Shown here piece by piece: positions 1 through 26,609 of a DNA stretch of 64,000 bases. A model generated the notes under the pieces. That model was given only the letters and a program-made list of their open reading frames with translations. It had not been told where the DNA came from and ran no database searches. Both the position numbers and the translations under genes were made by a program. The stretch is taken from positions 8,527,501-8,591,500 of the forward strand of contig NZ_CP108484.1 of the NCBI RefSeq assembly GCF_036226505.1, written 5' to 3'. Numbering within the stretch: position 1 is the stretch's first letter; every line of letters begins with the position of its first letter. The DNA is from Kitasatospora sp. NBC_01246 (GTDB taxonomy: Bacteria; Actinomycetota; Actinomycetes; Streptomycetales; Streptomycetaceae).

Positions 1-395
1 TGGTCCCCTCGGCGTTCGCCGTCCTGGACGCCTTCCCGCTCACCGAGAGCGGCAAGACCGACCGGACGGCCCTGCCCGTGCCCGCCCCCGTCGAGTGGGG
101 GCAGGCCGGCCACGTGCCGCCCCGCACGCCCACCGAGGAGGCGGTGGCGGCCATCTGGGAGGAGAGCCTGCGGACGGCCGTGGGCGTGGAGGACGACTTC
201 TTCCTGCTGGGCGGCGACTCGATGCGCGCCCTGCTGATCGCCTCCCGCGCCAACGACGCCTTCGGCGTCACGCTCACCCCCCGCGACGTCCTGGTCTCCC
301 GCACCGTGGCCGCCCTGGCGGAGCTGGTGGAGGAGCAGGTGCTGAGCGAGCTCGAAGACGCCGCGTACGGCGGCCCCGACGACGACGAACGGTGA
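1..395 (+). CDS. NRPS C-terminal end (adenylation tail + carrier protein), 5' truncated by window edge
   Basis: The frame is open from base 3 with no start in the window, so this is the 3' end of a longer gene. The first visible residues carry an adenylation A10 motif (TESGKTDR, the lysine that contacts the adenylate). A peptidyl carrier protein follows, with FFLLGGDSMRALL, whose serine takes the phosphopantetheine arm. It stops after an acidic DDDER tail 13 bases before the next NRPS gene, in the same direction, so the two are almost certainly co-transcribed subunits. The protein ends in T with no E or TE domain, as expected for a subunit that hands its chain to the C domain opening the next protein. 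Substrate specificity cannot be read because the binding pocket lies outside the window. Confidence 0.93.
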   Translation, partial: VPSAFAVLDAFPLTESGKTDRTALPVPAPVEWGQAGHVPPRTPTEEAVAAIWEESLRTAVGVEDDFFLLGGDSMRALLIASRANDAFGVTLTPRDVLVSRTVAALAELVEEQVLSELEDAAYGGPDDDER

Positions 396-408
396 GGACC
401 CGACGACC

Positions 409-20418
<20,010 letters not shown>

Positions 20419-20510
20419 CCGCGCCGTACCCGCCGGCGGGCCGCGGCCCCCCGCGCGCCCGCCCGACCATCACCGCCGACCGCACCCCAGCTACCACCGA
20501 GGAACGTGAC

Positions 20511-20714
20511 ATGGACGAGAACACCCGCTACCAGGTGCTGTGCAACGACGAGGAGCAGTACTCGCTCTGGCCGGCCGACATCGAGGTACCCGCGGGCTGG
20601 CAGAGCGTCGGCAAGGAGGGCACCGAGGCCGAGTGCATGGCCTACGTCGACGAGGTCTGGACCGACATGCGCCCGCGCAGCCTGCGCGAGCGCATGGCGA
20701 ACAGCGAGTCCTGA
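20511..20714 (+). CDS. mbtH: MbtH-like protein (NRPS adenylation-domain chaperone)
   Basis: Small partner protein that binds NRPS adenylation domains and supports their folding and activity. The 67 residues carry the family signature: N-D-E-E-Q-Y-S-L-W-P, then P-A-G-W, a Cys near the middle (AECMAYV) and WTDMRPRSL. I start it at 20511 because a GAGGAA Shine-Dalgarno lies about 8 bases upstream and the product has the usual 65-70 residue length. The same frame is also open from an ATG at 20415 that overlaps the NRPS stop (ATGA). That start would add 32 Pro/Arg/Thr-rich residues untypical of the family, but ribosomes re-initiating there could couple translation to the NRPS. Confidence 0.95.
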   Translation: MDENTRYQVLCNDEEQYSLWPADIEVPAGWQSVGKEGTEAECMAYVDEVWTDMRPRSLRERMANSES

Positions 20715-20827
20715 CCCGCCACCCGACCGGGGGCGCCGGCCGCACAACGCCGGCCCGGCGCCCCCGCCCCCTCTTACCCCCCCGCTCCCTGCCACCGCCA
20801 CGGCGCCCACCCCGATCGGAGCCCGCC

Positions 20828-21340
20828 ATGACCCCCGCCCTGCGCACCGAGCGCCTCGACTTCATCCCCTACCGGCCCGAGGACGAGGACGCCTTCGTCG
20901 CACTGCTGCGCATCGAGGAGGTGTGCCACTGGATGGGCCAGGAACGCGCTCCCGAGTCGGAGCTGCGCGTGCTGTTCCGCGCGATCCGGACGGACGTGTA
21001 CCCCAAGGACCTGTTCGACGTGTGGGGCCTGTGGCAGGACGGGAGATACGCGGGCCACGCGGAGCTGAAGAAGACCGGAAACGTCGACGGCCACGAACTG
21101 ATCACCGCCCTCGCCCCCGAGTTCTGGGGCCGGGGACTGGGCAGCGAGGCCGTCCGCGGCCTGCTGCGCCACGCCGCGGACCACCTCGGACTCAAGGAGG
21201 CCTACGGGATGGTGGGCGCGGAGAACACCGCGAGTCTGGAGATGTGCCGCCGTCTGGGTTTCCGGCACCTGCGCGACGTCGTCGGCGAGGACGGCTCGGT
21301 GACGAAGCTCCTGGTCGTCTCCACGGAGGAACCGACGTGA
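20828..21340 (+). CDS. GNAT family N-acetyltransferase (RimJ/RimL-like)
   Basis: Predicted acetyl-CoA-dependent N-acetyltransferase of 170 residues. It opens with the RimJ/RimL-type TERLDFIPYRPED and has the acetyl-CoA loop region FWGRGLGSEAVRGLL followed by ENTASLEMCRRLGF, both usual in Acetyltransf_3 proteins. A GGAG lies 6-7 bases before the ATG. It lies 113 bases after mbtH in the same direction, so it may be the last gene of the NRPS operon and could tailor the peptide's free amine or give self-resistance. That role is inferred only from position; it could equally be a housekeeping acetyltransferase. The fold assignment is firm, the substrate is unknown. Confidence 0.85.
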   Translation: MTPALRTERLDFIPYRPEDEDAFVALLRIEEVCHWMGQERAPESELRVLFRAIRTDVYPKDLFDVWGLWQDGRYAGHAELKKTGNVDGHELITALAPEFWGRGLGSEAVRGLLRHAADHLGLKEAYGMVGAENTASLEMCRRLGFRHLRDVVGEDGSVTKLLVVSTEEPT

Positions 21341-21439
21341 CGGGGCCGGTCATCCGGGACGCCGTCCACGCACCGGAGCCCGCCCGGCCGCCGGGCCCGC
21401 GGCGCCACCGCGCCCCCGAGCCGCTGCGGACACGGAGCG

Positions 21440-21456
21440 GCCCGGCGGAGCCGGGC
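21440..21456. terminator. Short hairpin between convergent genes (candidate bidirectional terminator)
   Basis: A 6-bp perfect stem (GCCCGG/CCGGGC) with a CGGAG loop sits in the 125-base gap between the convergent GNAT gene and arsN. There is no T-tract, which is usual for high-GC actinobacteria, so the assignment rests on position and stem only. Confidence 0.35.
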
Positions 21457-21465
21457 GCAGGTGGA

Positions 21466-21966
21466 TCAGGAGACGGCCGGGCTGCGGCGCTCAAGCAGGA
21501 TGACGTCGCGCCAGCGTCCGTGGTGTCGGCCCAGCCGTTCGCGGGTGCCGATCACGCGGAAGCCAGCCTTGGTGTGCAGGGCGAGGCTGGCGGTGTTCTC
21601 CGGGAAGATGCCGCACTGGACGGTCCAGATGCCGGCGGCGTCGGTGGACGCGAGCAGGGCCCGGAGCAGGGCGAGGCCGAGGCCTTGGCCGCGGGCGGCA
21701 GAGTGGACGTAGACGGAGTGCTCGACCACGCCGGCGTAGGCGCATCGGTCGGAGACCGGCACGGCGGCTGCCCAGCCGAGCACCTGGCCGGTGGCATCGA
21801 GGGCGACCAGGCGGTGTTCGGTGAGCCGGGAGGCGTCGAACGCCTCCCAGCTGGGGGCGGTGGTCTCGAAGGTGGCGTCGCCGCCGTCGATCCCGTGCTG
21901 GTGGATCGTCAGCACCTGACCGGCGTGCTCGGGCAGCATCGCCGTGATGGTCACGGCGGCGTTCAT
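21466..21966 (-). CDS. arsN: ArsN-like GNAT acetyltransferase (PAT family)
   Basis: The 166-residue protein belongs to the phosphinothricin-acetyltransferase branch of GNAT. It has the acetyl-CoA loop ARGQGLGLALL near 91-101 and the C-terminal PAT pattern ENTASLALHTKAGF followed by GRHHGRWRDVILLERR. Family members in ars operons (ArsN) acetylate the glutamate analogues arsinothricin and/or phosphinothricin. The start codon overlaps the arsC stop (ATGA, 21963-21966), so it is the last gene of the arsR-aqp-arsC-arsN operon and is translationally coupled. Being part of that operon argues for arsinothricin detoxification over general PAT activity, but this is inference from context. Confidence 0.85.
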   Translation of the reverse strand: MNAAVTITAMLPEHAGQVLTIHQHGIDGGDATFETTAPSWEAFDASRLTEHRLVALDATGQVLGWAAAVPVSDRCAYAGVVEHSVYVHSAARGQGLGLALLRALLASTDAAGIWTVQCGIFPENTASLALHTKAGFRVIGTRERLGRHHGRWRDVILLERRSPAVS

Positions 21967-22382
21967 GCTGCGGCCTCGATGCCGAGCTCGGCGAGCAGGC
22001 CGCGGATGCGCTGCTCGATCTGATCGCGGATCGGGCGCACGGCGTCGACGCCCCGGCCTGCCGGGTCATCCAGCTTCCAGTCCAGGTACCGCGTGCCGGG
22101 GAAGTACGGGCAGGCGTCGCCGCAGCCCATGGTGATCACCACGTCGGAGGCCTGCACCGCCTCGGCGGTCAGCACCTTCGGCACTTCGGCGGAGATGTCG
22201 ATGCCGACCTCCGCCAGCGCCTCGACCACGGCCGGGTTCACCGTGTCGGCAGGGGCGGATCCGGCGGAGCGGACCTCGATGCGCTGGCCGCCGAGGCGGG
22301 TGAGGAACGCGGCGGCCATCTGCGAGCGGCCGGCGTTGTGGACGCAGACGAACAGTACGGACGGGACGGCAGGAGAGCTCAC
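21963..22382 (-). CDS. arsC: Arsenate reductase, low-molecular-weight phosphatase fold
   Basis: Reduces As(V) to As(III) in the cytoplasm. The P-loop CVHNAGRS gives the CX5R signature (Cys13, Arg19). Further cysteines in MGCGDACP (Cys87, Cys91) match the redox cysteine region of thioredoxin/mycothiol-linked ArsC enzymes, and DWKLDDPAGR supplies the general-acid aspartate. At 139 residues the length is normal. I use the GTG at 22382 because AAGGA lies 7 bases before it. The gene follows the aquaporin after 36 bases and overlaps arsN by 4, in a four-gene operon under ArsR. The As(III) product would leave through the aquaporin encoded just upstream, since no pump gene is present. Confidence 0.94.
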   Translation of the reverse strand: MSSPAVPSVLFVCVHNAGRSQMAAAFLTRLGGQRIEVRSAGSAPADTVNPAVVEALAEVGIDISAEVPKVLTAEAVQASDVVITMGCGDACPYFPGTRYLDWKLDDPAGRGVDAVRPIRDQIEQRIRGLLAELGIEAAA

Positions 22383-22418
22383 GGGTTCATCCTTCGGGCA
22401 GGAGCGGCGGGGCGGGGT

Positions 22419-23168
22419 TCAGCGTTCGGCGGCGGCCGGGTGGTGCACGCCGTACGGGACCACGACGTCCTCGGCGGCAGCCGCGACGGGGCGGCCGAAC
22501 AGCACGGCGGCCAAGGCGACGCCGACCACCAGGCCGACGAGCTGGGCGGCGACGAACGGCAGCACCGAGGCCGGGGCGATCCCGGCGAAGGTCTCGGTGA
22601 ACGCCCGGCCGACCGTGACGGCCGGGTTGGCGAACGACGTGCTGGAGGTGAACCAGTACGCGGCGCCGATGTAGGAGGCGACCGCGACCGGGGCGAAGTG
22701 CGCCCGGCCGGCCCGGGCCAGACCGAAGACCAGCAGGATGAGGCCGGCGGTCGCCACGACCTCGCCCAGCCACAGATGCGGGGCCCCGCGGGCGTGGGTG
22801 GACCAGCGCACCAACGGCTGCGCGAACATCGCGTCCGCCAGCACCGCCCCGCAGATCGCCCCGGCGATCTGCGCGGGCAGGTAGGCGGCGACCTCGCGCA
22901 GGCCCGGGCCCTCCCCGCCGCGGCGTCCGGTCCACCAGGCGGCCAGGGTGACAGCAGGGTTGAAGTGGGCCCCGGAGACGGGGCCGAGCAGGACGATCAG
23001 CACGCCGAGACCGAACACGGTGGCCAGCGAGTCGGCCAGCAGCCGCACGCCCACGTCCTGGGACAGCTGGGTGGCCTGGATGCCGGAGCCGACCACGACC
23101 GCGACCAGGGCGCCGGTGCCGACGAACTCGACCGCGGCCCGGCGCCCGAGCGGAGCTCCCTCGGTCAT
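22419..23168 (-). CDS. Aquaporin/MIP-family channel of the ars operon (AqpS-like arsenite exit)
   Basis: Integral membrane channel of 249 residues with the two half-helix NPA motifs of the major intrinsic protein family (HFNPAVT, Asn70; FANPAVT, Asn181) and six hydrophobic segments. The start at 23168 overlaps the arsR stop (ATGA at 23165-23168), so the two are translationally coupled. In ars operons a channel next to arsC and replacing Acr3/ArsB passes arsenite out down its gradient once ArsC has made it; this is known for AqpS of Sinorhizobium. The operon here has the same logic. A glycerol or water channel is the alternative by sequence family, but the operon context favours arsenite. Confidence 0.9.
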   Translation of the reverse strand: MTEGAPLGRRAAVEFVGTGALVAVVVGSGIQATQLSQDVGVRLLADSLATVFGLGVLIVLLGPVSGAHFNPAVTLAAWWTGRRGGEGPGLREVAAYLPAQIAGAICGAVLADAMFAQPLVRWSTHARGAPHLWLGEVVATAGLILLVFGLARAGRAHFAPVAVASYIGAAYWFTSSTSFANPAVTVGRAFTETFAGIAPASVLPFVAAQLVGLVVGVALAAVLFGRPVAAAAEDVVVPYGVHHPAAAER

Positions 23169-23557
23169 CTCGCGCCTCCTGCCGTCCGGGCGGCCGTGCC
23201 TGCCGGAGTCTGGAGCAGGGCGGACAGCTTGGCCAGCGCGGCGGGCAGCACCCAGTAGTAGACCCAGGTCCCACGCCGTTCGGAGCCGACCAGCCCGGCC
23301 TCGCGCAGCACCTTCAGGTGGTGGGAGATGGTGGGCTGGGAGACCTCGAAGGGGCCGGTCAGGTCGCAGACGCAGGCCTCTCCGCCCTCGTGCGAGGCGA
23401 TCAGGGACAGCAGCCGCAGCCGCACCGGGTCCGACAGGGCCTTGAACATCTTCGCCAGGTCCATGGCGGCTTCCTCGCCCAAGGGCTCGCGGACCATCGG
23501 CGAGCAGCACGCCGCCGCGTCGTCCTGGCCGAGCACCGGCAGTTCCAGATTCGACAT
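23165..23557 (-). CDS. arsR: ArsR-family As(III)-responsive repressor
   Basis: Winged-helix repressor of 130 residues (ALSDPVRLRLLSLI, VSQPTISHHLKVLREAGLV, RRGTWVYYWV). Two sets of candidate metalloid ligands are visible: a vicinal pair near the N-terminus (Cys17, Cys18 in AACCSP) and Cys62/Cys64 in the ACVCDL helix. The first resembles the corynebacterial ArsR site, the second the classical R773 site. The gene begins the - strand operon and is divergent from arsI across 87 bases. The start at 23557 lies inside an inverted repeat that is probably its own operator, so the transcript may be leaderless. A later Met at residue 21 would drop the CC pair and is less likely. Confidence 0.93.
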   Translation of the reverse strand: MSNLELPVLGQDDAAACCSPMVREPLGEEAAMDLAKMFKALSDPVRLRLLSLIASHEGGEACVCDLTGPFEVSQPTISHHLKVLREAGLVGSERRGTWVYYWVLPAALAKLSALLQTPAGTAARTAGGAR

Positions 23558-23572
23558 ACGTCTATGTTGACA
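23554..23572. promoter_or_regulatory. Candidate ArsR operator and arsI -35 element
   Basis: The inverted repeat ACATA-CGTC-TATGT spans 23554-23567 and covers the arsR start codon. A consensus TTGACA -35 for the + strand (23567-23572) overlaps its right edge, with a CAAGCT-type -10 about 18 bases on. One ArsR dimer here could shut both arsR and arsI. The -10 assignment is weak. Confidence 0.55.
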
Positions 23573-23644
23573 GCCATCTATCCGGAGAGGCAAGCTCACT
23601 TTATCGACAGGCGTCGAAACAAGACCTCGGAACGGGGAACCGTC

Positions 23645-24139
23645 ATGTCCCGTGTTCAGCTCGCCCTGCGCGTCGCCGACCTCGAAGGCTCCATCGCCTT
23701 CTACTCCAGACTCTTCGGCACCGAGCCGGCCAAGCGCCGCCCCGGCTACGCGAACTTCGCCATCACCGAGCCCCCGCTCAAGCTCGTCCTCATCGAGGGT
23801 GAGGCCGGCGAGGACACCCGCCTGGACCACCTCGGCGTCGAGGTCGAGTCCACCGAGCAGGTGGCCGCGGCGACCAGCCGGCTCAAGGACGCGGGCCTGG
23901 CCACCTTCGAGGAGAACGACACCTCCTGCTGCTACGCGCTCCAGGACAAGACGTGGGTGCACGGCCCCGGCAAGGAGCCGTGGGAGGTCTACGTCGTGAA
24001 GGCCGACGCGGACACCCTTGGCAAGAGCGCCGACAGCGCGCCGGAGGCTTGCTGCGGCACCACCGCCTGCTGCACCCCCGTCGAACAGGCCATCGACCCC
24101 GCCCAGGGCCCGGCCGAGGCGAAGACCGCCGCAGGCTGA
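23645..24139 (+). CDS. arsI: ArsI/CadI-type C-As lyase (VOC-fold dioxygenase)
   Basis: Fe(II)-dependent dioxygenase of the vicinal-oxygen-chelate fold that cleaves the C-As bond of trivalent organoarsenicals such as MAs(III). The 164-residue protein has the ArsI/CadI hallmark TSCCYALQDKTWVHGPG with the substrate-binding pair Cys95-Cys96. Gln5, His62 and Glu114 (in PWEVYVV) sit where the family's three metal ligands are expected. Two extra Cys pairs occur in the C-terminal tail (Cys136-137, Cys142-143), a region usually variable and thought to bind metalloid. It is divergent from arsR and likely shares its operator. CadI of mycobacteria is the closest alternative name; the neighbouring arsC/arsN favour arsenic over cadmium. 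Confidence 0.92.
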   Translation: MSRVQLALRVADLEGSIAFYSRLFGTEPAKRRPGYANFAITEPPLKLVLIEGEAGEDTRLDHLGVEVESTEQVAAATSRLKDAGLATFEENDTSCCYALQDKTWVHGPGKEPWEVYVVKADADTLGKSADSAPEACCGTTACCTPVEQAIDPAQGPAEAKTAAG

Positions 24140-24201
24140 GCGTGCGGCGGCTGACCGGCCCCGCCCCGGCTGTTCGGTGATTGATCTGCTGCGGTCCTTG
24201 C

Positions 24202-24226
24202 GTCCGCCGACCAGGGGTCGGCGGAC
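24202..24226. terminator. Perfect 11-bp stem hairpin after arsI
   Basis: The arms 24202-24212 and 24216-24226 are perfect reverse complements with an AGG loop, 62 bases downstream of the arsI stop. No T-tract follows. It is the most likely arsI terminator. Confidence 0.65.
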
Positions 24227-25026
24227 CCGCCGACATGCTCGCCAACCTTCGCCAGATCCTTGGACGGTGCGCAGGCCGCCTGCGGGCGGTTCACCGGCGT
24301 TCGCTTCGACCGGACCAACGCCACCCGCGCACTGGCGGGTTCCGACAGCGCCTGCCCCCCGATCGACCGAGCCGTCATCGACCGCTACCTCGCCTACTTC
24401 ACCGGAACAGGACACCTGCCCCGCCCTCGCCGACCGCCGGCCACGCGTGAAGCCTCCACCGCGAACCGCCGACCAAACAGGGCGGGTCGCCATCGGTCCT
24501 GATTGGCGTGAGCTCGCGTATGCAGGTCTCGCGTAGGAGCTCGCGGCTCTCGCTCCTGCCTCGGCTGGGCCGTCCGGTCACTGCCCCGGTGGCCCGCGGC
24601 GATCTACGTCGCCCTCGACAGCCGCCGACGCTGCCTCCGGCGCGCCAGGGTCAGGAGAGCCACGCCACCCCTCACGTGCCGGGTCGAGCATCGGGCTTCT
24701 CCCCTCGGGAACGGGACCAGGGACAGGGACAGGGACGGAATCACGAGCACCGCGACGAAGACGAAGGCGCATGCGGACACGAACCCGATCGGGCCGACGC
24801 CGCCGCGCCCGCAGGCCTGCGCGGCGGCACCGAACAGCGCCCGCGAGCGGCCGCAGCGGGCCTGCGGAGACCGTCGGAGTTTCTTCCGCTCCGAGAGCTA
24901 ATAACTCCGCCAGGCCCCCCGACAAGGCCGAATGCCCTCGTGACGCACGTCCGCCATCGCTCGGACACCGGCCGCAACGGGACGCAACACCGCCGCAACT
25001 CCGCTGACCAGCAGGCAGAACGGCGA
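24227..25026. other. 800 bp without a supportable gene; possible gene debris
   Basis: I see no complete gene here. One + strand stretch, about 24260-24420, has codon use typical of a real gene and encodes CPPIDRAVIDRYLAYFTGTG-like sequence, but it has no recognisable start, domain or 3' end. On the - strand around 24730-24860 a single hydrophobic segment (GFVSACAFVFVAVLVIPSLS) could be the last membrane helix of a lost transporter. Both look like remnants; neither is long enough to name. A short direct repeat of GAGCTCGCG flanks 24510-24550 and a few ACAGGG units occur near 24715-24735. Confidence 0.4.
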
Positions 25027-25056
25027 TTGACAGCAGGCCTCGGCGTTCAGCACGAT
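25027..25056 (+). promoter_or_regulatory. Candidate promoter of the sulfate-ester operon
   Basis: A consensus TTGACA -35 (25027-25032) is followed 18 bases later by CACGAT (25051-25056), which fits a -10 of the TANNNT type at its A and T positions. Transcription would begin near 25063, about 34 bases before the Cys-rich leader ORF and about 490 bases before the first structural gene. Confidence 0.5.
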
Positions 25057-25096
25057 GAGCGCCGAGCCCACTCGCAGCACGCCGGAAGGAGGGCCG

Positions 25097-25177
25097 ATGA
25101 CCGACGTACTCGGGGTCCCGTGCCCTGCCTGTCCCCGTCCCTGCCGTGGCCACGGCCGCAGCCGCTGTTGTCGCTGA
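25097..25177 (+). CDS. Cys-rich 26-residue leader ORF upstream of sulfur-scavenging operon
   Basis: A short ORF opens with ATG a few bases after AAGGAGGG, the strongest Shine-Dalgarno site seen in this window. The product reads MTDVLGVPCPACPRPCRG then HGRSRCCR: five Cys in 26 residues, ending Cys-Cys-Arg-stop. Three of the five cysteines use TGT, unusual in DNA where nearly all codons end in G or C. It lies between a consensus-like promoter and an operon that releases sulfate from organic esters. Cysteine-codon leader ORFs that attenuate sulfur operons are known in actinobacteria. The attenuator role is inferred; the ORF and ribosome site are seen directly. No resemblance to a secreted or toxin peptide is evident. 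Confidence 0.6.
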   Translation: MTDVLGVPCPACPRPCRGHGRSRCCR

Positions 25178-25552
25178 ACGCCCGCTCCCGCCCGGGGCCG
25201 TGCTGAGCCCGTACCGCTGATCCGGTAGAGCCCGGCGCCTACCCCCGGGCAAGGCGCCCACCGACCGTGCGCCCGTCGGACAGCCGTCCGCCACGGCCGC
25301 ACACCCGGCGCCGCCCGCACTCCCTGCACGGCACCGCACGGCACCGCGCCGCGCCGGTGTGGGGCCGCGCCGCCCTGTGCCGTCCCTCCCTGCGCCGCGT
25401 TCCGTATCCGGTCCGCGCCACGCCGGCCGCTCCTGCCGCACGCCCGCCCTGCCCCACACCGGCGCGGCCGGCCGGCATCTCCTTGTCGGTTCGCTCCTTC
25501 GCCGTCCCGTCCCCCTCCCGTCCCCCCTCCCCGCGAAAGCCGAGGTTCCGCC
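25178..25552 (+). promoter_or_regulatory. Long leader region with competing short hairpins
   Basis: No gene is visible between the leader ORF and the dioxygenase. A 7-bp pairing CACGGCC (25151-25157) with GGCCGTG (25196-25202) would enclose the leader's Cys-Cys codons and stop. Downstream are TACCG/CGGTA (25212-25216/25223-25227), GCCCGG/CCGGGC (25230-25235/25245-25250) and GGCGCC/GGCGCC (25234-25239/25253-25258). The last two are mutually exclusive. The rest, to 25552, is very C-rich. This is consistent with an attenuator but no single terminator is decisive. Confidence 0.35.
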
Positions 25553-26509
25553 ATGACCACCGCCCTCACCGAGCTCCGCATCACCCCGGCCGCCGGCCGG
25601 ATCGGCGCGATCGTGCACGACGTCCGGCTCGGCGGCGACCTGCCCGCCGAGACCGTCGCTGCCGTCGAGGCCGCGCTGTACGAGCACAAGGTGCTGTTCT
25701 TCCGCGGCCAGAACCACCTGGACGACGCCGAACACGAGGCGTTCGCCCGCCTGTTGGGCCAGCCGGTCGGCCACCCGACGGTGCCCAGCGCGGACGGCCG
25801 GTACATCTTCGAGCTGGACGCCACCAAGGGGGTGCGCGCCAACAACTGGCACACCGACGTCACCTTCGTCCCGTCCTACCCGAAGGCCTCGATCCTCCGC
25901 TCGCTGGAACTCCCGCCGGCCGGCGGCTCCACCGTCTGGGCCAACACCGTCGCCGCCTACCAGGACCTGCCGGAGCCGCTGAAGGTGCTGGCGGAGAGCC
26001 TGCGGGCGGTTCACACCAACGACTACGACTACGCGGCGAGCCTGGCCCTGCGGCCCGAGCTGGCCGACAACGCGGAGATCGCCAAGCTGTTCCGCCAGGT
26101 GTTCGTCTCGACCGCGTTCAAGACCGAGCACCCGCTGGTCCGCGTGCACCCGGTGACCGGCGAGAAGACGCTGCTGCTCGGCGCGTTCGCGCAGCGCATC
26201 GTGGGCGTGTCGGGGGCCGACAGCCGCGCCCTGCTCGACCTCTTCCAGCGGTACGTCGAGCGGCTGGAGAACACCGTGCGCTGGGAGTGGCAGGTCGGCG
26301 ACGTGGCGGTCTGGGACAACCGCGCCACCCAGCACTACGCCGTCAACGACTACGGCGACGAGCCGCGCCTGGTCCGCCGGATCACCCTGGACGGCGACCT
26401 GCCGGTGGGCGTGGACGGCACCCCGAGCCGTCTGCTGGAGCCGACCGAGCCGCCCAAGGTGGCCGGTCTCGTCCCGGCCGAGGAGCTGGAGGCCTCCCTC
26501 CCGGCGTGA
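25553..26509 (+). CDS. Fe(II)/2-oxoglutarate dioxygenase, TauD family, AtsK-like sulfate-ester dioxygenase
   Basis: Likely cleaves alkyl sulfate esters oxidatively, releasing sulfite or sulfate and an aldehyde at the cost of 2-oxoglutarate. The 318 residues carry the iron triad: WHTDVTF (His100, Asp102) and WDNRATQHYAVNDY (His261), followed by the 2-oxoglutarate-binding arginine region (PRLVRR). The WHTDVTF...KASILRSL spacing is like AtsK of Pseudomonas and Rv3406 of M. tuberculosis, both alkylsulfatases, more than taurine-specific TauD. Linkage to an arylsulfatase and importer supports sulfate esters as substrate. A GAGG site precedes the ATG. It is the first structural gene after a long leader and is followed by a strong hairpin, so it may be made in excess over the genes behind it. 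Confidence 0.88.
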   Translation: MTTALTELRITPAAGRIGAIVHDVRLGGDLPAETVAAVEAALYEHKVLFFRGQNHLDDAEHEAFARLLGQPVGHPTVPSADGRYIFELDATKGVRANNWHTDVTFVPSYPKASILRSLELPPAGGSTVWANTVAAYQDLPEPLKVLAESLRAVHTNDYDYAASLALRPELADNAEIAKLFRQVFVSTAFKTEHPLVRVHPVTGEKTLLLGAFAQRIVGVSGADSRALLDLFQRYVERLENTVRWEWQVGDVAVWDNRATQHYAVNDYGDEPRLVRRITLDGDLPVGVDGTPSRLLEPTEPPKVAGLVPAEELEASLPA

Positions 26510-26516
26510 GCCGACC

Positions 26517-26550
26517 GGCCCGGGCCCGGGCCGTCCCCCGGGCCCGGGCC
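26517..26550. terminator. Perfect 14-bp GC stem inside the sulfate-ester operon
   Basis: Arms 26517-26530 and 26537-26550 are exact reverse complements, made only of G and C, with a CCGTCC loop. It begins 7 bases after the dioxygenase stop and 60 bases before the ROK gene. It could end most transcripts after the first gene or act as an RNA-stabilising end. Confidence 0.7.
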
Positions 26551-26609
26551 ACCACCCGCAGGCCGGCGCCCCGCAACCCCGTAGCCCCGCAGCCCGAAAG
26601 GCACCCGCG

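Noticed and set aside
20828..21340. Thioesterase or transporter as the last NRPS-operon gene
   Set aside because: The protein has GNAT acetyl-CoA-binding features and no Ser-His-Asp hydrolase motif or membrane helices.
24260..24420. N-terminal part of a tyrosine recombinase after arsI
   Set aside because: The phrase IDRAVIDRYLAYFTGTG is suggestive, but no catalytic R-H-R-Y region, start or continuation could be found in any frame.
25553..26509. Taurine dioxygenase (TauD) assignment
   Set aside because: Spacing and wording of the iron motifs and the operon partners fit sulfate-ester dioxygenases better, and no taurine ABC genes are present.
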